Below are positions 26,541 to 37,970 of a DNA stretch of 64,000 nt, in pieces. The first letter of the stretch is position 1, and each line of letters opens with the position of its first letter. Made by a program: the position numbers and the translations under genes. The notes beneath the pieces are model-generated. The model was not told where the DNA came from. It searched no databases and saw nothing but the letters and a program-made list of their open reading frames with translations. The stretch spans positions 1,860,001 through 1,924,000 of the forward strand of contig NZ_CP134609.1 of NCBI RefSeq assembly GCF_031844705.1, read 5' to 3'. The stretch is from Streptomyces sp. ITFR-16 (GTDB lineage: Bacteria > Actinomycetota > Actinomycetes > Streptomycetales > Streptomycetaceae).

Positions 26541-26607
26541 GTTCCGCGCTGCCCGTTTCTTTTCCCGCCCCCCCGCTTACTTCGTACACGCAGGAGATGG
26601 AAGTCCC

Positions 26608-27570
26608 ATGGCTGAAGTTCTCGTCTATGTCGATCACGTGGACGGTGCCGTCCGCAAGCCCACGCTGGAGCTGCTGACGCTGGCGCGTCGTATCGGTGAG
26701 CCCGTCGCGGTCGCTGTGGGCGGTGGTGCCGCGGACACCGCGGCCGTGCTCGGGGAGCATGGTGCGGTCAGGGTGCTGACCGCGGAGGATTCCGAGTTCG
26801 CGGAGTATCTCGTCGTGCCGAAGGTGGACGCGCTGCAGGCCGCGTACGAGGCGGTGTCGCCGGTGGCGGTGCTGTTGCCTTCTTCGGCGGAGGCCAAGGA
26901 GGTCGCGGCGCGTCTCGCGGTGCGGACCGGTTCGGGGATCATCACTGATGCCGTGGACCTGGAGGCGGGTGATGAGGGTCCGGTGGCCACGCAGGCCGTG
27001 TTCGCCGCCTCGTACACCACCAGGTCCCGTGTTTCCAGGGGTGTTCCGGTGATCACGGTGAAGCCGAACTCGGCGCCGGTCGAGGCGGCTCCGGCCGCCG
27101 GTGCGGTCGAGGCGCTGGTGGTGGCGTTCTCGGCGCAGGCCACCGGTACGAAGGTCGTCTCGCGTACCCCGCGTGAGTCGACGGGGCGTCCGGAGCTGAC
27201 CGAGGCCGCGATCGTGGTCTCCGGTGGGCGGGGGGTCAACGGTGCGGAGAACTTCGCCGTCATCGAGGCGCTCGCGGACTCGCTGGGTGCGGCGGTGGGT
27301 GCCTCGCGTGCGGCGGTCGACGCGGGCTGGTACCCGCACACCAACCAGGTCGGGCAGACGGGTAAGTCGGTCTCGCCGCAGCTGTACATCGCCTCGGGTA
27401 TCTCCGGCGCGATCCAGCACCGGGCGGGCATGCAGACCTCGAAGACGATCGTCGCGATCAACAAGGACGCCGAGGCCCCGATCTTCGACCTCGTCGACTA
27501 CGGCGTCGTCGGCGACCTCTTCGACGTCGTCCCCCAGCTCACCGACGAGATCACCACCCGCAAGGGCTGA
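26608..27570 (+). CDS. etfA: Electron transfer flavoprotein alpha subunit
   Basis: 320 residues. The N-terminal domain begins [13 protein letters not shown]. The C-terminal FAD domain has the ETF alpha signature: [93 protein letters not shown]. It forms the heterodimer with EtfB and binds the FAD. GGAG lies 12-15 nt before the ATG. The ETF:quinone oxidoreductase and dehydrogenase partners are not in the window. Confidence 0.96.
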   Translation: MAEVLVYVDHVDGAVRKPTLELLTLARRIGEPVAVAVGGGAADTAAVLGEHGAVRVLTAEDSEFAEYLVVPKVDALQAAYEAVSPVAVLLPSSAEAKEVAARLAVRTGSGIITDAVDLEAGDEGPVATQAVFAASYTTRSRVSRGVPVITVKPNSAPVEAAPAAGAVEALVVAFSAQATGTKVVSRTPRESTGRPELTEAAIVVSGGRGVNGAENFAVIEALADSLGAAVGASRAAVDAGWYPHTNQVGQTGKSVSPQLYIASGISGAIQHRAGMQTSKTIVAINKDAEAPIFDLVDYGVVGDLFDVVPQLTDEITTRKG

Positions 27571-27588
27571 CCCGCACCCTTCGATGAT

Positions 27589-27625
27589 CCGGGGCCGCGC
27601 GATGACATCCACCGCGCGGCCCCGG
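27589..27625. terminator. Bidirectional hairpin between etfA and the glycosyltransferase gene
   Basis: A perfect 13-bp stem (CCGGGGCCGCGCG at 27589-27601, complement at 27613-27625) with an 11-nt loop lies between two convergent genes, 18 nt from the etfA stop and 18 nt from the other gene's stop. It can serve both. Confidence 0.8.
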
Positions 27626-27642
27626 CCCGTGTGCCGGACGGT

Positions 27643-28818
27643 TCAGCCGAGCAGTTCCTCGACGAGGTCGGCGGCGCGCCGGGTGCCGCCCTCGGCGCGG
27701 GCCTCGGCTCGCAGCTCCGCCGAGCGGCGGGCGGTCTCCGGATCGGCGACGAGGGCGGTCAGGGCGTCCCGCAGCGTCTCGGCCGTGGCGTCCGCGGTGT
27801 CGATGCGGCGGGCCACACCGAGTTCCACGAGCCGGTCCGCGTTCATGAACTGGTCCGCGCCCTGCGGGACGGCGATCATCGGGACCCCGGTGTACAGCCC
27901 TTCGGCGCTGCCGCCCATGCCGGCATGGGTGACGAACGCGTCGGCCTGTTCGAGGATCGCGAACTGCGGCACCCAGGAGTGCACTTCGACGGTGGAGGGG
28001 ATCGCGCCGAGCTCCGCGCGGTCGGTGTGCCGGCCGATCTGGAGCACGACGTGCCAGCCGGGCAGGTCACCGAACGCCGCGATGCACCGGCGGTAGAAGT
28101 CGGGCCGGTCCGTGTACGCCGAGCCCAGCGAGACCAGCAGCACCTTGTCCGCGCCGGCCGGCCGGGTCCAGCTCTGCTCACCGCCCCGCCCGTCGAAGCA
28201 GGGCCCGACGAACGTGACCGTGCCGGTGTCCGTGGCGTCCGCGTGCGGCTGCATCGCCCGGGGGATCAGGGCCAGCGTGTCGGCGGGCCGCCCGCAGAAG
28301 GCGTCCATGTCCGTGGTGGACGCCCCGCAAGCGCCCAGCCACCGGGTGAACCTCGCCCGGTACGCGTCGGCGCCGGGCAGCGTCCACAGCCGCGCGGCCA
28401 CGTCCTGCTCGTAGCCCTCCCAGGCGACGAACGTCGCGGACAGCTGCATCAGCGGGCGCCGCTGCGACTCCGCCAGCGCCCGCGCGGCGTACGCGCCGAT
28501 GTCGTAGAGGTAGAGGTCCGCCGGATCCCGGTCGTAGAAGGCCCGCAGCTGCGCGAGTGCCTGCACGGCCTCGTCCAGGAAGAGCGTCATGACGGCGATG
28601 GGGTCGTCGGGCCAGTTGTTGTCGGCGACCGGCAGCACCGAGCCGTACGGGACGAACTCGGCGCCGGTGGCCTCGATCCGCGCGGCCACCACCGGATCGT
28701 TGGCGTAGGTCACCCGGTGCCCCCGGGCCACCAGCTCGCGGATGACCTCAAGACTCGGCAGGACGTGGCTGACGGCGGGAATGCCGGCCATGGCGATGTG
28801 CGCACGGCGACGTGACAT
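27643..28818 (-). CDS. Macrolide-type UDP-glycosyltransferase (MGT/OleD-like)
   Basis: 391 residues, GT-B fold family 1. The N-terminus RRRAHIAMAGIPAVSHVLPSLEVIRELVARGHRVTYAN holds the acceptor-domain histidine. The C-terminal donor motif is VEVHSWVPQFAILEQADAFVTHAGMGGSAEGLYTGVPMIAVPQGADQFMNADRL. It matches the OleD/OleI/MgtA glycosyltransferases that inactivate macrolides by glycosylation, so self-resistance or detoxification is plausible, but the acceptor cannot be fixed from sequence. It precedes the Vat-like acetyltransferase, separated by 244 bp. Confidence 0.87.
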   Translation of the reverse strand: MSRRRAHIAMAGIPAVSHVLPSLEVIRELVARGHRVTYANDPVVAARIEATGAEFVPYGSVLPVADNNWPDDPIAVMTLFLDEAVQALAQLRAFYDRDPADLYLYDIGAYAARALAESQRRPLMQLSATFVAWEGYEQDVAARLWTLPGADAYRARFTRWLGACGASTTDMDAFCGRPADTLALIPRAMQPHADATDTGTVTFVGPCFDGRGGEQSWTRPAGADKVLLVSLGSAYTDRPDFYRRCIAAFGDLPGWHVVLQIGRHTDRAELGAIPSTVEVHSWVPQFAILEQADAFVTHAGMGGSAEGLYTGVPMIAVPQGADQFMNADRLVELGVARRIDTADATAETLRDALTALVADPETARRSAELRAEARAEGGTRRAADLVEELLG

Positions 28819-28998
28819 GGGGAATCACTCATTTCGGAGCTACGGCGACGAGGACACGGCGGACCGGTGCGCACACGGGGGTGCCGGCCGCGATCCCCCG
28901 TACTGGACGTACTCGGGATCTCGGCCGGTGCAGCGAGAGTGCCTGCCGGGCGCCGCGCGGCAGAGGGGAGTTCGAAGACAGGCCCTAGTCCGCGCCCC

Positions 28999-29034
28999 GC
29001 ACCGCCCGCATCCGGAATTCGGGGCGGGCGGTGC
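28999..29034 (-). terminator. Hairpin after the Vat-like gene
   Basis: An 11-bp perfect stem (GCACCGCCCGC at 28999-29009, complement at 29024-29034) with a 14-nt loop lies 29 nt past the acetyltransferase stop on the minus strand. The rest of the 244-bp gap (28819-29062) shows no gene. Confidence 0.6.
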
Positions 29035-29062
29035 CGGCGGGCGCGGTGCCGGACGGGCCGGG

Positions 29063-29704
29063 TCACCCCGCCGGAGCAACGGCTTCGAGGTCGTCGACCG
29101 TGCCCGACATCAGCGTCCGCACATGCGCGGTGACGTGCTCCGCCGGCCAGTCCCACCAGGCCAGTTCGAGGAGCCGGGCGACATCGCGGTCGTCGTAGCG
29201 GGTGCGCAGGAGCCGGGCCGGGTTGCCGCCGACGATCCCGTAGTCGGGGACGTCCTGGGTGACCACGGAGCCGGCGCCGATGATCGCGCCGTGGCCGATC
29301 CGTACGCCGGGCAGCACGGTCGCGCCGTGGCCGAACCAGACGTCGTTGCCGACGACGGTGTCGCCCCGGTTCGGCAGACCCGTGAGCAGGTCGAAGTGGT
29401 CGGCCCACGAGCCGCCCATGGTCGGGAAGGGGAACGTCGAGGGGCCGTCCATCCGGTGGTTGGCGCCGTTCATCAGGAACCGCACCCCGGTCCCGAGGGC
29501 GCAGAACCTGCCGATGACCAGCTTCTCCGGGCCGTAGTGGTAGAGCACGTTGCGCGTCTCGAACGCGGTGGCGTCGTCCGGGTCGTCGTAGTACGTGTAC
29601 TCCCCCACCTCGATCAGCGGGGACGTGACCAGGGGTCTGAGCTGCACCACCCTCGGCTGGCCGGGCATCGGGTGGACCACCGTCGGGTCGGCGGGTACGG
29701 GCAT
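29063..29704 (-). CDS. Vat/CatB-type xenobiotic acetyltransferase
   Basis: 213 residues of a left-handed beta-helix hexapeptide-repeat acetyltransferase. [45 protein letters not shown] is typical of the streptogramin A acetyltransferase (Vat)/CatB branch, with the NHR histidine as likely catalytic residue. Repeats [36 protein letters not shown] form the helix. It should acetylate a hydroxyl group from acetyl-CoA. Resistance to a drug is possible but chromosomal xenobiotic acetyltransferases often have other substrates. Confidence 0.87.
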   Translation of the reverse strand: MPVPADPTVVHPMPGQPRVVQLRPLVTSPLIEVGEYTYYDDPDDATAFETRNVLYHYGPEKLVIGRFCALGTGVRFLMNGANHRMDGPSTFPFPTMGGSWADHFDLLTGLPNRGDTVVGNDVWFGHGATVLPGVRIGHGAIIGAGSVVTQDVPDYGIVGGNPARLLRTRYDDRDVARLLELAWWDWPAEHVTAHVRTLMSGTVDDLEAVAPAG

Positions 29705-29805
29705 GGAGCGCGGTCCTCACGGGTGGCGGGCAGGAACGGCCCATGATCGCGCGTGCCGCCCCGCCGCGACAGCGAATTGACGTGTCGCGACGGGGCGGGG
29801 CCGGT

Positions 29806-31212
29806 TCAGGGCTGGATCGGCATCGTCCAGCAGTTGGACGTGGCCGGCTTGCCCGAGAGGCGGGCGGTCATCCAGGAGATCGCGTCGCCCTGGTCGGTGA
29901 TGAGCGGGACCAGGTGGTTGGTGAGGATCTTGTCGCCCAGGTTGGGCAGGACGACGGCGTCGTAGGTGACGGCGGCGCCCTTGCGGCACCAGTCCACGGC
30001 CAGTTGGCGCGCCTGGCCGTGCGGCACGATGTCGTCCTGCACGCCGGTCGCCAGCCGCACCGGGCCCGTCGGCTTCAGGGTGCCGATGCGCTGCCGGTCG
30101 AGCGCGGCCTGCGCGCGGGTTTCGGCGGCGATGACCTCTCCGAGGGACTTGCCGCTGATGGTCCACTTGGTGCTCTTGGTGAAGCCGTAGCCGAGGATCG
30201 CGTCGCCGACACACATGGTCGAGGCGTCCTTCAGCGCGGCCCGGCCGGCGTCGTTGATGTTCTTCTCGACGACGTCCCTGACATCGGGGTCGGACTGGGC
30301 GAAGCCGTTGATGGACCAGGCCAGGGCGCCGGCGAGGGCGCTGCCGTCGATGCCCTTCATGACCGCGGTCAGATCGGCGGGCGGCGCGCCCACATACGTA
30401 CCGGCGAGCTTGACGTCGGGGGCGTAGGAGGGCTGGAGTTTGGCGGCGGCGCCGCTGGCCCCGCCGCCCTGGCTGTAGCCGTAGAGGCCGGTGCGGGAGT
30501 CGGGGGTGAGCGAGGTGCCGGGCAGTGCGTGGGCGGCGCGGGCCGCGTCCAGCAGGGCGTGGCCCTCGTCGAGCCGGTTGACGTAGGTGTGGAGCCGGTC
30601 GGTGGTGCCCAGGCCCGCGTAGTCGGTGACCACGACGGCGACGCCGGCGGACAGCAGCCGGTAGACCGCGAGGATCTCGTAGCCGACCGAGACGGTCTCG
30701 CCGTTGAGGGTCAGCGGGTTCTGGAGGGCCAGCGAGGGGGCGCACTGGTCGCCCTGGCCCATGGTGCCCGAGGCGAGTGCCACCAGGGGCCGGGGTCCCG
30801 AGCCCTTCCAGGCGGCCGACGGTTCGATGTAGGCGCCGGTCACCGCGACGGGCTGCCCGGCCGAGTCGGTGGACTTGTACATCAGCCGGGTCGCCGTGCC
30901 CGGCAGCGGGCGGCCGTCCAGGCCGGGCAGGCTCAGCCCGAGCGGCAGGGGCTCGTGCCGGACCACTGCCCCGTTGGCGGCGGGCAGTTCGGCGGGCGGA
31001 CTGTAGAAGTCGGGGATGGTCACGCCCCGGGACACCACGGGCGGCTGCCCTTCGGTGGCCGACGCGGGTGTCGCGTACGCGGCCACGCAGGCCGCCGCCG
31101 TGACGGCGACGGCCACCGCGCGGACGGCACCGGGACGCTGCCCTCGGCCGGGGGACGCCGTCGGGTGGGTGGTGGGGGCGGTGGAACGCGAACGGGTGCT
31201 CTTGCGGCTCAC
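29806..31212 (-). CDS. Secreted lipase of the LIP family
   Basis: 468 residues with a Sec signal peptide (basic N-terminus, hydrophobic AVRAVAVAVTAAACVAAYA, cleavage near ASATEG, about 53). The family (pfam03583, secretory lipase) triad is visible: GYSQGGG with Ser247, VQDDIVP with Asp393/394, and TNHLVP with His433. It should hydrolyse fatty-acid esters outside the cell. GTG start with GAGGAGTG about 5-10 nt upstream. An IS5-type element is inserted about 45 bp upstream of the start, between the gene and the GTTAC palindromes. Confidence 0.9.
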   Translation of the reverse strand: MSRKSTRSRSTAPTTHPTASPGRGQRPGAVRAVAVAVTAAACVAAYATPASATEGQPPVVSRGVTIPDFYSPPAELPAANGAVVRHEPLPLGLSLPGLDGRPLPGTATRLMYKSTDSAGQPVAVTGAYIEPSAAWKGSGPRPLVALASGTMGQGDQCAPSLALQNPLTLNGETVSVGYEILAVYRLLSAGVAVVVTDYAGLGTTDRLHTYVNRLDEGHALLDAARAAHALPGTSLTPDSRTGLYGYSQGGGASGAAAKLQPSYAPDVKLAGTYVGAPPADLTAVMKGIDGSALAGALAWSINGFAQSDPDVRDVVEKNINDAGRAALKDASTMCVGDAILGYGFTKSTKWTISGKSLGEVIAAETRAQAALDRQRIGTLKPTGPVRLATGVQDDIVPHGQARQLAVDWCRKGAAVTYDAVVLPNLGDKILTNHLVPLITDQGDAISWMTARLSGKPATSNCWTMPIQP

Positions 31213-31256
31213 AGCTCACTCCTCGCTCTGCTCCGAATGCGGGTGAGCGCAAGCTA

Positions 31257-32151
31257 GCAGTGAGCGTTTTCAGCGTTGCCTCTCCAGGGTGAGGACGGCT
31301 TTGGTGATGACGGTCATGCGGTTGGGGCTGATGCGGGATCTGCGGAAGATTTGCCAGGACTTGAGCCGTGCCATGCCGCGTTCGACGGGTGCCCGGGCTG
31401 CGGACAGGGCCCGGTTCCGGGTTCGGTCGGTGGGGGCGAGTTCCCCGCCTGGCGGGCGGCGCTTGGCTGTGGTGACCCAGTCGCCGGCACCGATGTAGGC
31501 CATGTCGGCGAGGACCGGGACGCCCTGGCGTTCGCAGATCCGAAGGATCCTGTGGGCGCGGGCGGCGGTCAGATCGTGGGTCCGGCCCGGCAGCGCGGGC
31601 GAGATCCACAGGATCTCTCCGGCTGGGTCGGTGACGACCTGCACGTTCACCCCGTGCCGCTTGTGCTTCGCAGAGTAGTCGGCCTTGCCGTCGCCGACGC
31701 GGTCGCACTCGGCGAGCGTGCCGTCCAGGAGGACGAATTCCGGGTCGTGCGAGCGCAGCGTCTTGAGCAGGCCCGGTGCCTGGTCGGCGAGCAGGCCGGT
31801 GACGGAGGTGACGTAGGCATGGGCGGTGCCGACGGATATCCCGAAGCCGGCGGCGATGCGGGCGAGAGTGTCGTGGCGGCGCAGGTACACGAGTGCGACC
31901 AGCGCACGACGGTGCGGCGGGAGTTTGCACCGGCGGTCACCCTCACGGATGACGATGAGCATCGCGACCCACTCGACCAGGGCGTGAGGCAGGTCGAGTG
32001 CGGCAGGATACGGAACCAACAGGGCTCCTGTGCTGCTGAGTTGAGACGTCGAACACCTCCCTCAACGGCGCGGGAGCCCTGTCCGTTGCGCACCCCGACC
32101 TTCACACCGCTCCGTCACCCGATCAGTAGCCACGCTGAAAACGCTCAGTGG
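31257..32151. mobile_element. IS5-family insertion sequence
   Basis: 895 bp. Terminal inverted repeats are 17/19 identical (left at 31257-31275, right at 32133-32151) with a perfect 15-bp core TGAGCGTTTTCAGCG. TA dinucleotides at 31255-31256 and 32152-32153 fit the short duplication of this family. It encodes a single full-length transposase. Insertion between the lipase gene and paired palindromes suggests a recent event. Confidence 0.85.
31270..32019 (-). CDS. IS5-family transposase (DDE_Tnp_4 type)
   Basis: 249 residues. An N-terminal HTH ([34 protein letters not shown]) is followed by the catalytic domain with D99 (LLDGTLAE), D172 (VLADMAYIG) and E213 ([11 protein letters not shown]). 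[15 protein letters not shown] and [11 protein letters not shown] are characteristic of this DDE_Tnp_4 group. The TTG at 32019 has AGGAG 5-7 nt upstream. The frame is intact, so the element may still be active. It reads in the same direction as the lipase. Confidence 0.92.
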   Translation of the reverse strand: MVPYPAALDLPHALVEWVAMLIVIREGDRRCKLPPHRRALVALVYLRRHDTLARIAAGFGISVGTAHAYVTSVTGLLADQAPGLLKTLRSHDPEFVLLDGTLAECDRVGDGKADYSAKHKRHGVNVQVVTDPAGEILWISPALPGRTHDLTAARAHRILRICERQGVPVLADMAYIGAGDWVTTAKRRPPGGELAPTDRTRNRALSAARAPVERGMARLKSWQIFRRSRISPNRMTVITKAVLTLERQR

Positions 32152-32153
32152 TA

Positions 32154-32194
32154 GTTACCGCAAGTAACCAGTGAGTAAGTTACGCTGTGGTAAC
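32154..32194. promoter_or_regulatory. Two GTTAC/GTAAC palindromes beside the IS, candidate operators
   Basis: GTTAC-n5-GTAAC (32154-32168) and GTTAC-n6-GTAAC (32179-32194) are tandem inverted repeats with a 25-bp period. They are 107 bp upstream of the DUF574 methyltransferase. Without the IS they would lie about 45 bp upstream of the lipase GTG, which is a normal promoter distance. The binding regulator is unknown. Confidence 0.6.
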
Positions 32195-32300
32195 TATCGC
32201 GGGGGTCTCCGGAGGAGCGAACGCGGCTTGCGGGGCAGCCGAGTTGCCTATCCTGGGCCCGAGCTGATCATTCGCCGCCTTCCGCACCCTGGAGTCCGCC

Positions 32301-33116
32301 ATGTCCCGACCGGAGAACGACGCCACCGCCCTGCGCATCGACACCAGCAAGCCGCATCCGGCGCGGATGTACGACTGGTTCCTCGGCGGCAAGGACAACT
32401 ACCCGGTGGACGAGGCGATGGGCCGTCAGATGCTCGCCGTCGAACCCGGCGTCCCGGTGATGGCGAAGGTGAACCGCGCCTTCATGCACCGCGCCACCCG
32501 CTGGCTGTCCGGCCAGGGCGTACGGCAGTTCCTCGACATCGGGACCGGGATACCCACCGAGCCCAACCTCCACCAGGTGGCCCAGGAGGCCGCGCCCGAG
32601 ACCCGGGTCGTCTACTGCGACAACGACCCGATCGTGCTGGCGCACGCCGAGGCCCTGCTGACGGGCACGCCCGAGGGCGTCATCGACTACGTGCAGGCCG
32701 ACGCGCGGAACGTGGACTCGATCCTCGAACACGCCGGGAAGACCCTGGACTTCGGCCGGCCGGTCGCGCTGTCACTGATCTCCCTGCTGCACTTCGTGAG
32801 CGACGAGGACGGCGCGTACGAGCTGGTGAACCGGCTGACCGAGGTGCTGGCGCCGGGCAGCTATCTGGTGATCTCGCACCTCACGGCAGACTTCCACCCG
32901 GAGGAGGCCCGCAAGGTCGACGAGATGTACCGGGCCAACACCCTCACGCTCGCGCCGCGCAACCGCGCCCAGTTCACCGCGTTCTTCGACGGACTGGAGA
33001 TCGTCGAGCCCGGCATCGTCGCCGCCGAGGCCTGGCACCCCGAGCTCGGTGAGCCGGTCCCCGGCCAGGACGACATCGTCAGCGCCGGATACGTGGCGCT
33101 GGGCCGCAAGCCGTAA
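32301..33116 (+). CDS. DUF574 SAM-dependent methyltransferase (Methyltransf_19)
   Basis: 271 residues. RIDTSKPHPARMYDWFLGGKDNYPVDEAMG at the start, QFLDIGTGIPTEPNLHQVAQ as the SAM-binding motif I, and VVYCDNDPIVLAHAEALL as motif II are diagnostic of the family (pfam04672). It is very abundant in Streptomyces, where its substrates are mostly unknown. TGGAG lies 8 nt before the ATG. Whether it shares the GTTAC operators with the lipase is unproven. Confidence 0.92.
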   Translation: MSRPENDATALRIDTSKPHPARMYDWFLGGKDNYPVDEAMGRQMLAVEPGVPVMAKVNRAFMHRATRWLSGQGVRQFLDIGTGIPTEPNLHQVAQEAAPETRVVYCDNDPIVLAHAEALLTGTPEGVIDYVQADARNVDSILEHAGKTLDFGRPVALSLISLLHFVSDEDGAYELVNRLTEVLAPGSYLVISHLTADFHPEEARKVDEMYRANTLTLAPRNRAQFTAFFDGLEIVEPGIVAAEAWHPELGEPVPGQDDIVSAGYVALGRKP

Positions 33117-33216
33117 CCCCGCCCTCCCGCCGACGCCGCCGGCACGGGCGGCAGTCGGCCGTCCCCGGTGTCGGTGCCCTGTGTGATGATGCACGGAAAA
33201 ACGGCCCGGCCCGGGG

Positions 33217-34341
33217 ATGGCCGGGCAGGGCACAGGGGGCGGGAGCAGCGTGACCAAGGGTGGGACGTCCATACCGGACGAGGAGTGGGAGCGGTTCCTG
33301 CAGGACGCCGAGGCGGGGACGCCCGGCGCCCCCGAGGAGCCGTCGGCCCGGGCCCGGATGGTGGCCCGGCGGCTGCGCGAGGAGCCCGGACCGCCCGGTG
33401 GATGGCGTACCCACGAGCCGCCCCGGAGGCGGCGGGGCAAGGGCTGGTACGTGGTGGGGTTCCTCGTCGTGGTCGCCCTGTTCGTGGTGGCGTCGGACCC
33501 CGGCCGGGTGACCAACTGGTTCGGCGGCGACGACGGCGGGGGCACGACGCGCGCCGCGGAGCCGGAGCGGCCCGACGCGCCGCCGGCCACCGGGGCGGCC
33601 TTCGAGACCCCGACCCCGGACGACCCGTTCCGGGGCTCCCCGGCCGACGCCTGGAAGGACGGGGTCGCGGGGATCACGCTGCCGGCGGCCCGGGCGACCG
33701 GCTGGATGAGCGAGAAGGACGTCGCCCGGACGCTCGAACGGAGCCGGGACTTCCTGGTCGCATCCAATCTGGACCCCGGTGTGCTGCGCGGGGAGCGGCC
33801 GGCAGCCGCCATCGCCCTGCTCAATCCGCGACAGAAGGACGTCCAGAACTACCTGGCACACGCGTTCGACACGCCGAGCCGGAAGAACGACCCCCTGAAG
33901 ATGTTCAGCCGCTTCGCACCGTCGAAGGTGCGGCTCGTCGGCGACGCCGTCAGGACACGCGGATGGATCACCTTCCGGAAGGGCGAGCGGGGCGCGGTCG
34001 AGGTGACCAGCGATGTCACCTACGTCTATCCGGTCGTGCGCGCGGCGGAGGGCAGCGACGAGGTCGCGCGGACCGTCGTGCGCCGCGAGACCGTGATGAG
34101 CTGGGACGACCCGTCGAAGGTGATCATCGAGCCGGGCACCTTCTCGCTCGTGTCCTACAAGGCGGACACCGCCAACGGCGGCTGTGACAACGTCTCCGGC
34201 TTCTTCGTGCCGGAGTTCCCCTCCGACCGCAGGAGCACCGGCGAGGGCCCCGAGGTCGATCCGTACGAGCGGGGCGACTCGATGGACCAGCACATGGCGT
34301 CCGGCACCGAGGGGCAGTGCCGGGAGGCCACCCGGCTCTAG
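33217..34341 (+). CDS. Hypothetical membrane-anchored protein with large external domain
   Basis: 374 residues from the ATG at 33217 (a GTG at 33250 with GGGAG close by is an alternative). Residues 1-73 are charged and cytoplasmic, one membrane helix lies at about 76-92 (WYVVGFLVVVALFVVAS), and the remaining 280 residues are outside. The external part has a Pro/Ala-rich linker and a folded segment (SEKDVARTLERSRDFLVASNLDPGVLRGERPAAAIALLNPRQKDVQNYLAHAFDT) ending with two cysteines (GGCDN, GQCRE) that could pair. I recognise no family with certainty. It is 67 nt upstream of the AraC gene. Confidence 0.78.
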   Translation: MAGQGTGGGSSVTKGGTSIPDEEWERFLQDAEAGTPGAPEEPSARARMVARRLREEPGPPGGWRTHEPPRRRRGKGWYVVGFLVVVALFVVASDPGRVTNWFGGDDGGGTTRAAEPERPDAPPATGAAFETPTPDDPFRGSPADAWKDGVAGITLPAARATGWMSEKDVARTLERSRDFLVASNLDPGVLRGERPAAAIALLNPRQKDVQNYLAHAFDTPSRKNDPLKMFSRFAPSKVRLVGDAVRTRGWITFRKGERGAVEVTSDVTYVYPVVRAAEGSDEVARTVVRRETVMSWDDPSKVIIEPGTFSLVSYKADTANGGCDNVSGFFVPEFPSDRRSTGEGPEVDPYERGDSMDQHMASGTEGQCREATRL

Positions 34342-34407
34342 GGCCTGCCCGGGCGCAGTCGCGCCGAACGGGGGCGGGCGGCTTCCCCGCGTCGTACGCT
34401 TCCATCC

Positions 34408-34851
34408 GTGACCAGCAAATCCGACGCGGCGCAGCGGTTGCGCGACCTCGCGCGGCTGCGGCAGGTCCGCGACCGGATCGACCGGGAGTACGCGCAGCCG
34501 CTGGACGTCGAGGCGCTGGCGCGCGGGGCGCACATGTCGGCCGGCCACCTGAGCCGCGAGTTCCGGCGCGCCTACGGCGAGTCACCGTACAGCTATCTGA
34601 TGACCCGGCGCATCGAGCGGGCGATGGCGCTGCTGCGCCGGGGCGACCTCAGCGTCACCGAGGTCTGCTTCGAGGTCGGCTGCTCCTCACTGGGGACCTT
34701 CAGCACCCGCTTCACCGAGCTGGTCGGCATGCCGCCCAGCACCTACCGGCAGGAGGCGGCGCTGGGGACGGCGGGGATTCCCTCGTGCGTGGCGAAACAG
34801 GTGACCAGGCCGGTCAGGAATCGAGAAGCGCGGCCACCGGGCCCCCGCTAG
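34408..34851 (+). CDS. AraC-family transcriptional regulator (single DNA-binding domain)
   Basis: 147 residues made mainly of the AraC double helix-turn-helix: DREYAQPLDVEALARGAHMSAGHLSREFRRAYGESPYSYLMTRRIERAMALLRRGDLSVTEVCFEVGCSSLGTFSTRFTELVGMPPSTYR. It lacks a separate sensing domain. GTG start. It is 63 bp upstream of the UvrA-like gene, in the same direction, so it may regulate or be co-transcribed with it. A C-terminal tail of about 30 residues shows no motif. Confidence 0.9.
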   Translation: MTSKSDAAQRLRDLARLRQVRDRIDREYAQPLDVEALARGAHMSAGHLSREFRRAYGESPYSYLMTRRIERAMALLRRGDLSVTEVCFEVGCSSLGTFSTRFTELVGMPPSTYRQEAALGTAGIPSCVAKQVTRPVRNREARPPGPR

Positions 34852-34914
34852 CGTGACGGGCATGGACATCCCGACGCGTACGGCTGTCCGCCCGCCCCGA
34901 CCGAGGGAGACACG

Positions 34915-37293
<2,379 letters not shown>

Positions 37294-37308
37294 CCCGCTT
37301 CACCCCGT

Positions 37309-37346
37309 ATGCCCCGGCCCGCCGGCCCACCGGCGGGCCGGGGCAT
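37309..37346 (+). terminator. Strong terminator after the UvrA-like gene
   Basis: A perfect 17-bp stem (ATGCCCCGGCCCGCCGG at 37309-37325, complement at 37330-37346) with a 4-nt loop starts 15 nt after the stop codon. One more T-A pair extends the stem. Confidence 0.9.
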
Positions 37347-37970
37347 ATGCCGTTCGAACAGGACCGGTTCAGGCAGGCGCGGCATCGTGTGCGATGAGTG
37401 ACGAAACCTGGCACATCGCCACCATCCCTTCACAGCACAGCTATTGAACCCGGAACGTTTTTCGGACACACCTCCGGTGCGCGGCGCCGCTGAGCGGTGA
37501 GCGGAGGTTCATCCGGAACGATCGCCATCGCTAATCGGATCTAACCTTTCCGCAACAGCGGCCCCCCGGGCGGCCTGTGGTCACCGCAGGTGGATGGGGA
37601 GCGGGGCGACATTCCGCAATCAGGTCCGGGACCCGGTCATGATCCATGTGATCGCTGGTCAGGACGGCCTCCAGCACGGCAGTTCACCGATTCCGCTTAG
37701 CCGCGGGCGGTTCACCGTACAGGCATTTCTGACAGAGTTGGACCGCTTCGGCGGCCTTAAGTGAGCGCAAATTTTCGACGATGTACGCATCGGTAGTTAC
37801 GTGCTACGGCATAGGATCAAGCCGCGCCACTGGAGCCCCGCCCACTCCGCCTGTCCCATCCGCAACTGTGCACACGATGTACCAGCGTCCCTACCGACAC
37901 CCCACAACCCGTTAACAGGTATCTGCGTGTCACCGATACTCAGCACCGGTTCCGGCGATGGAGCCGCGCA
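37347..37970. other. Long intergenic region before the nitrate-sensor-type kinase
   Basis: About 620 bp with lower GC than the surroundings. No ORF longer than about 60 codons with a Streptomyces codon bias is evident. It must hold the promoter of the kinase gene. No clear -10/-35 or riboswitch could be assigned by eye, although it is long enough for several regulator sites. Confidence 0.5.

Noticed and set aside
29743..31257. 504-codon plus-strand frame opposite the lipase
   Set aside because: Antisense shadow of the secreted lipase, whose signal peptide and catalytic triad are clear.
37347..37970. Possible riboswitch or tRNA in the long gap before the nitrate-sensor-type kinase
   Set aside because: No conserved riboswitch core, acceptor stem or T-loop sequence could be traced by eye.
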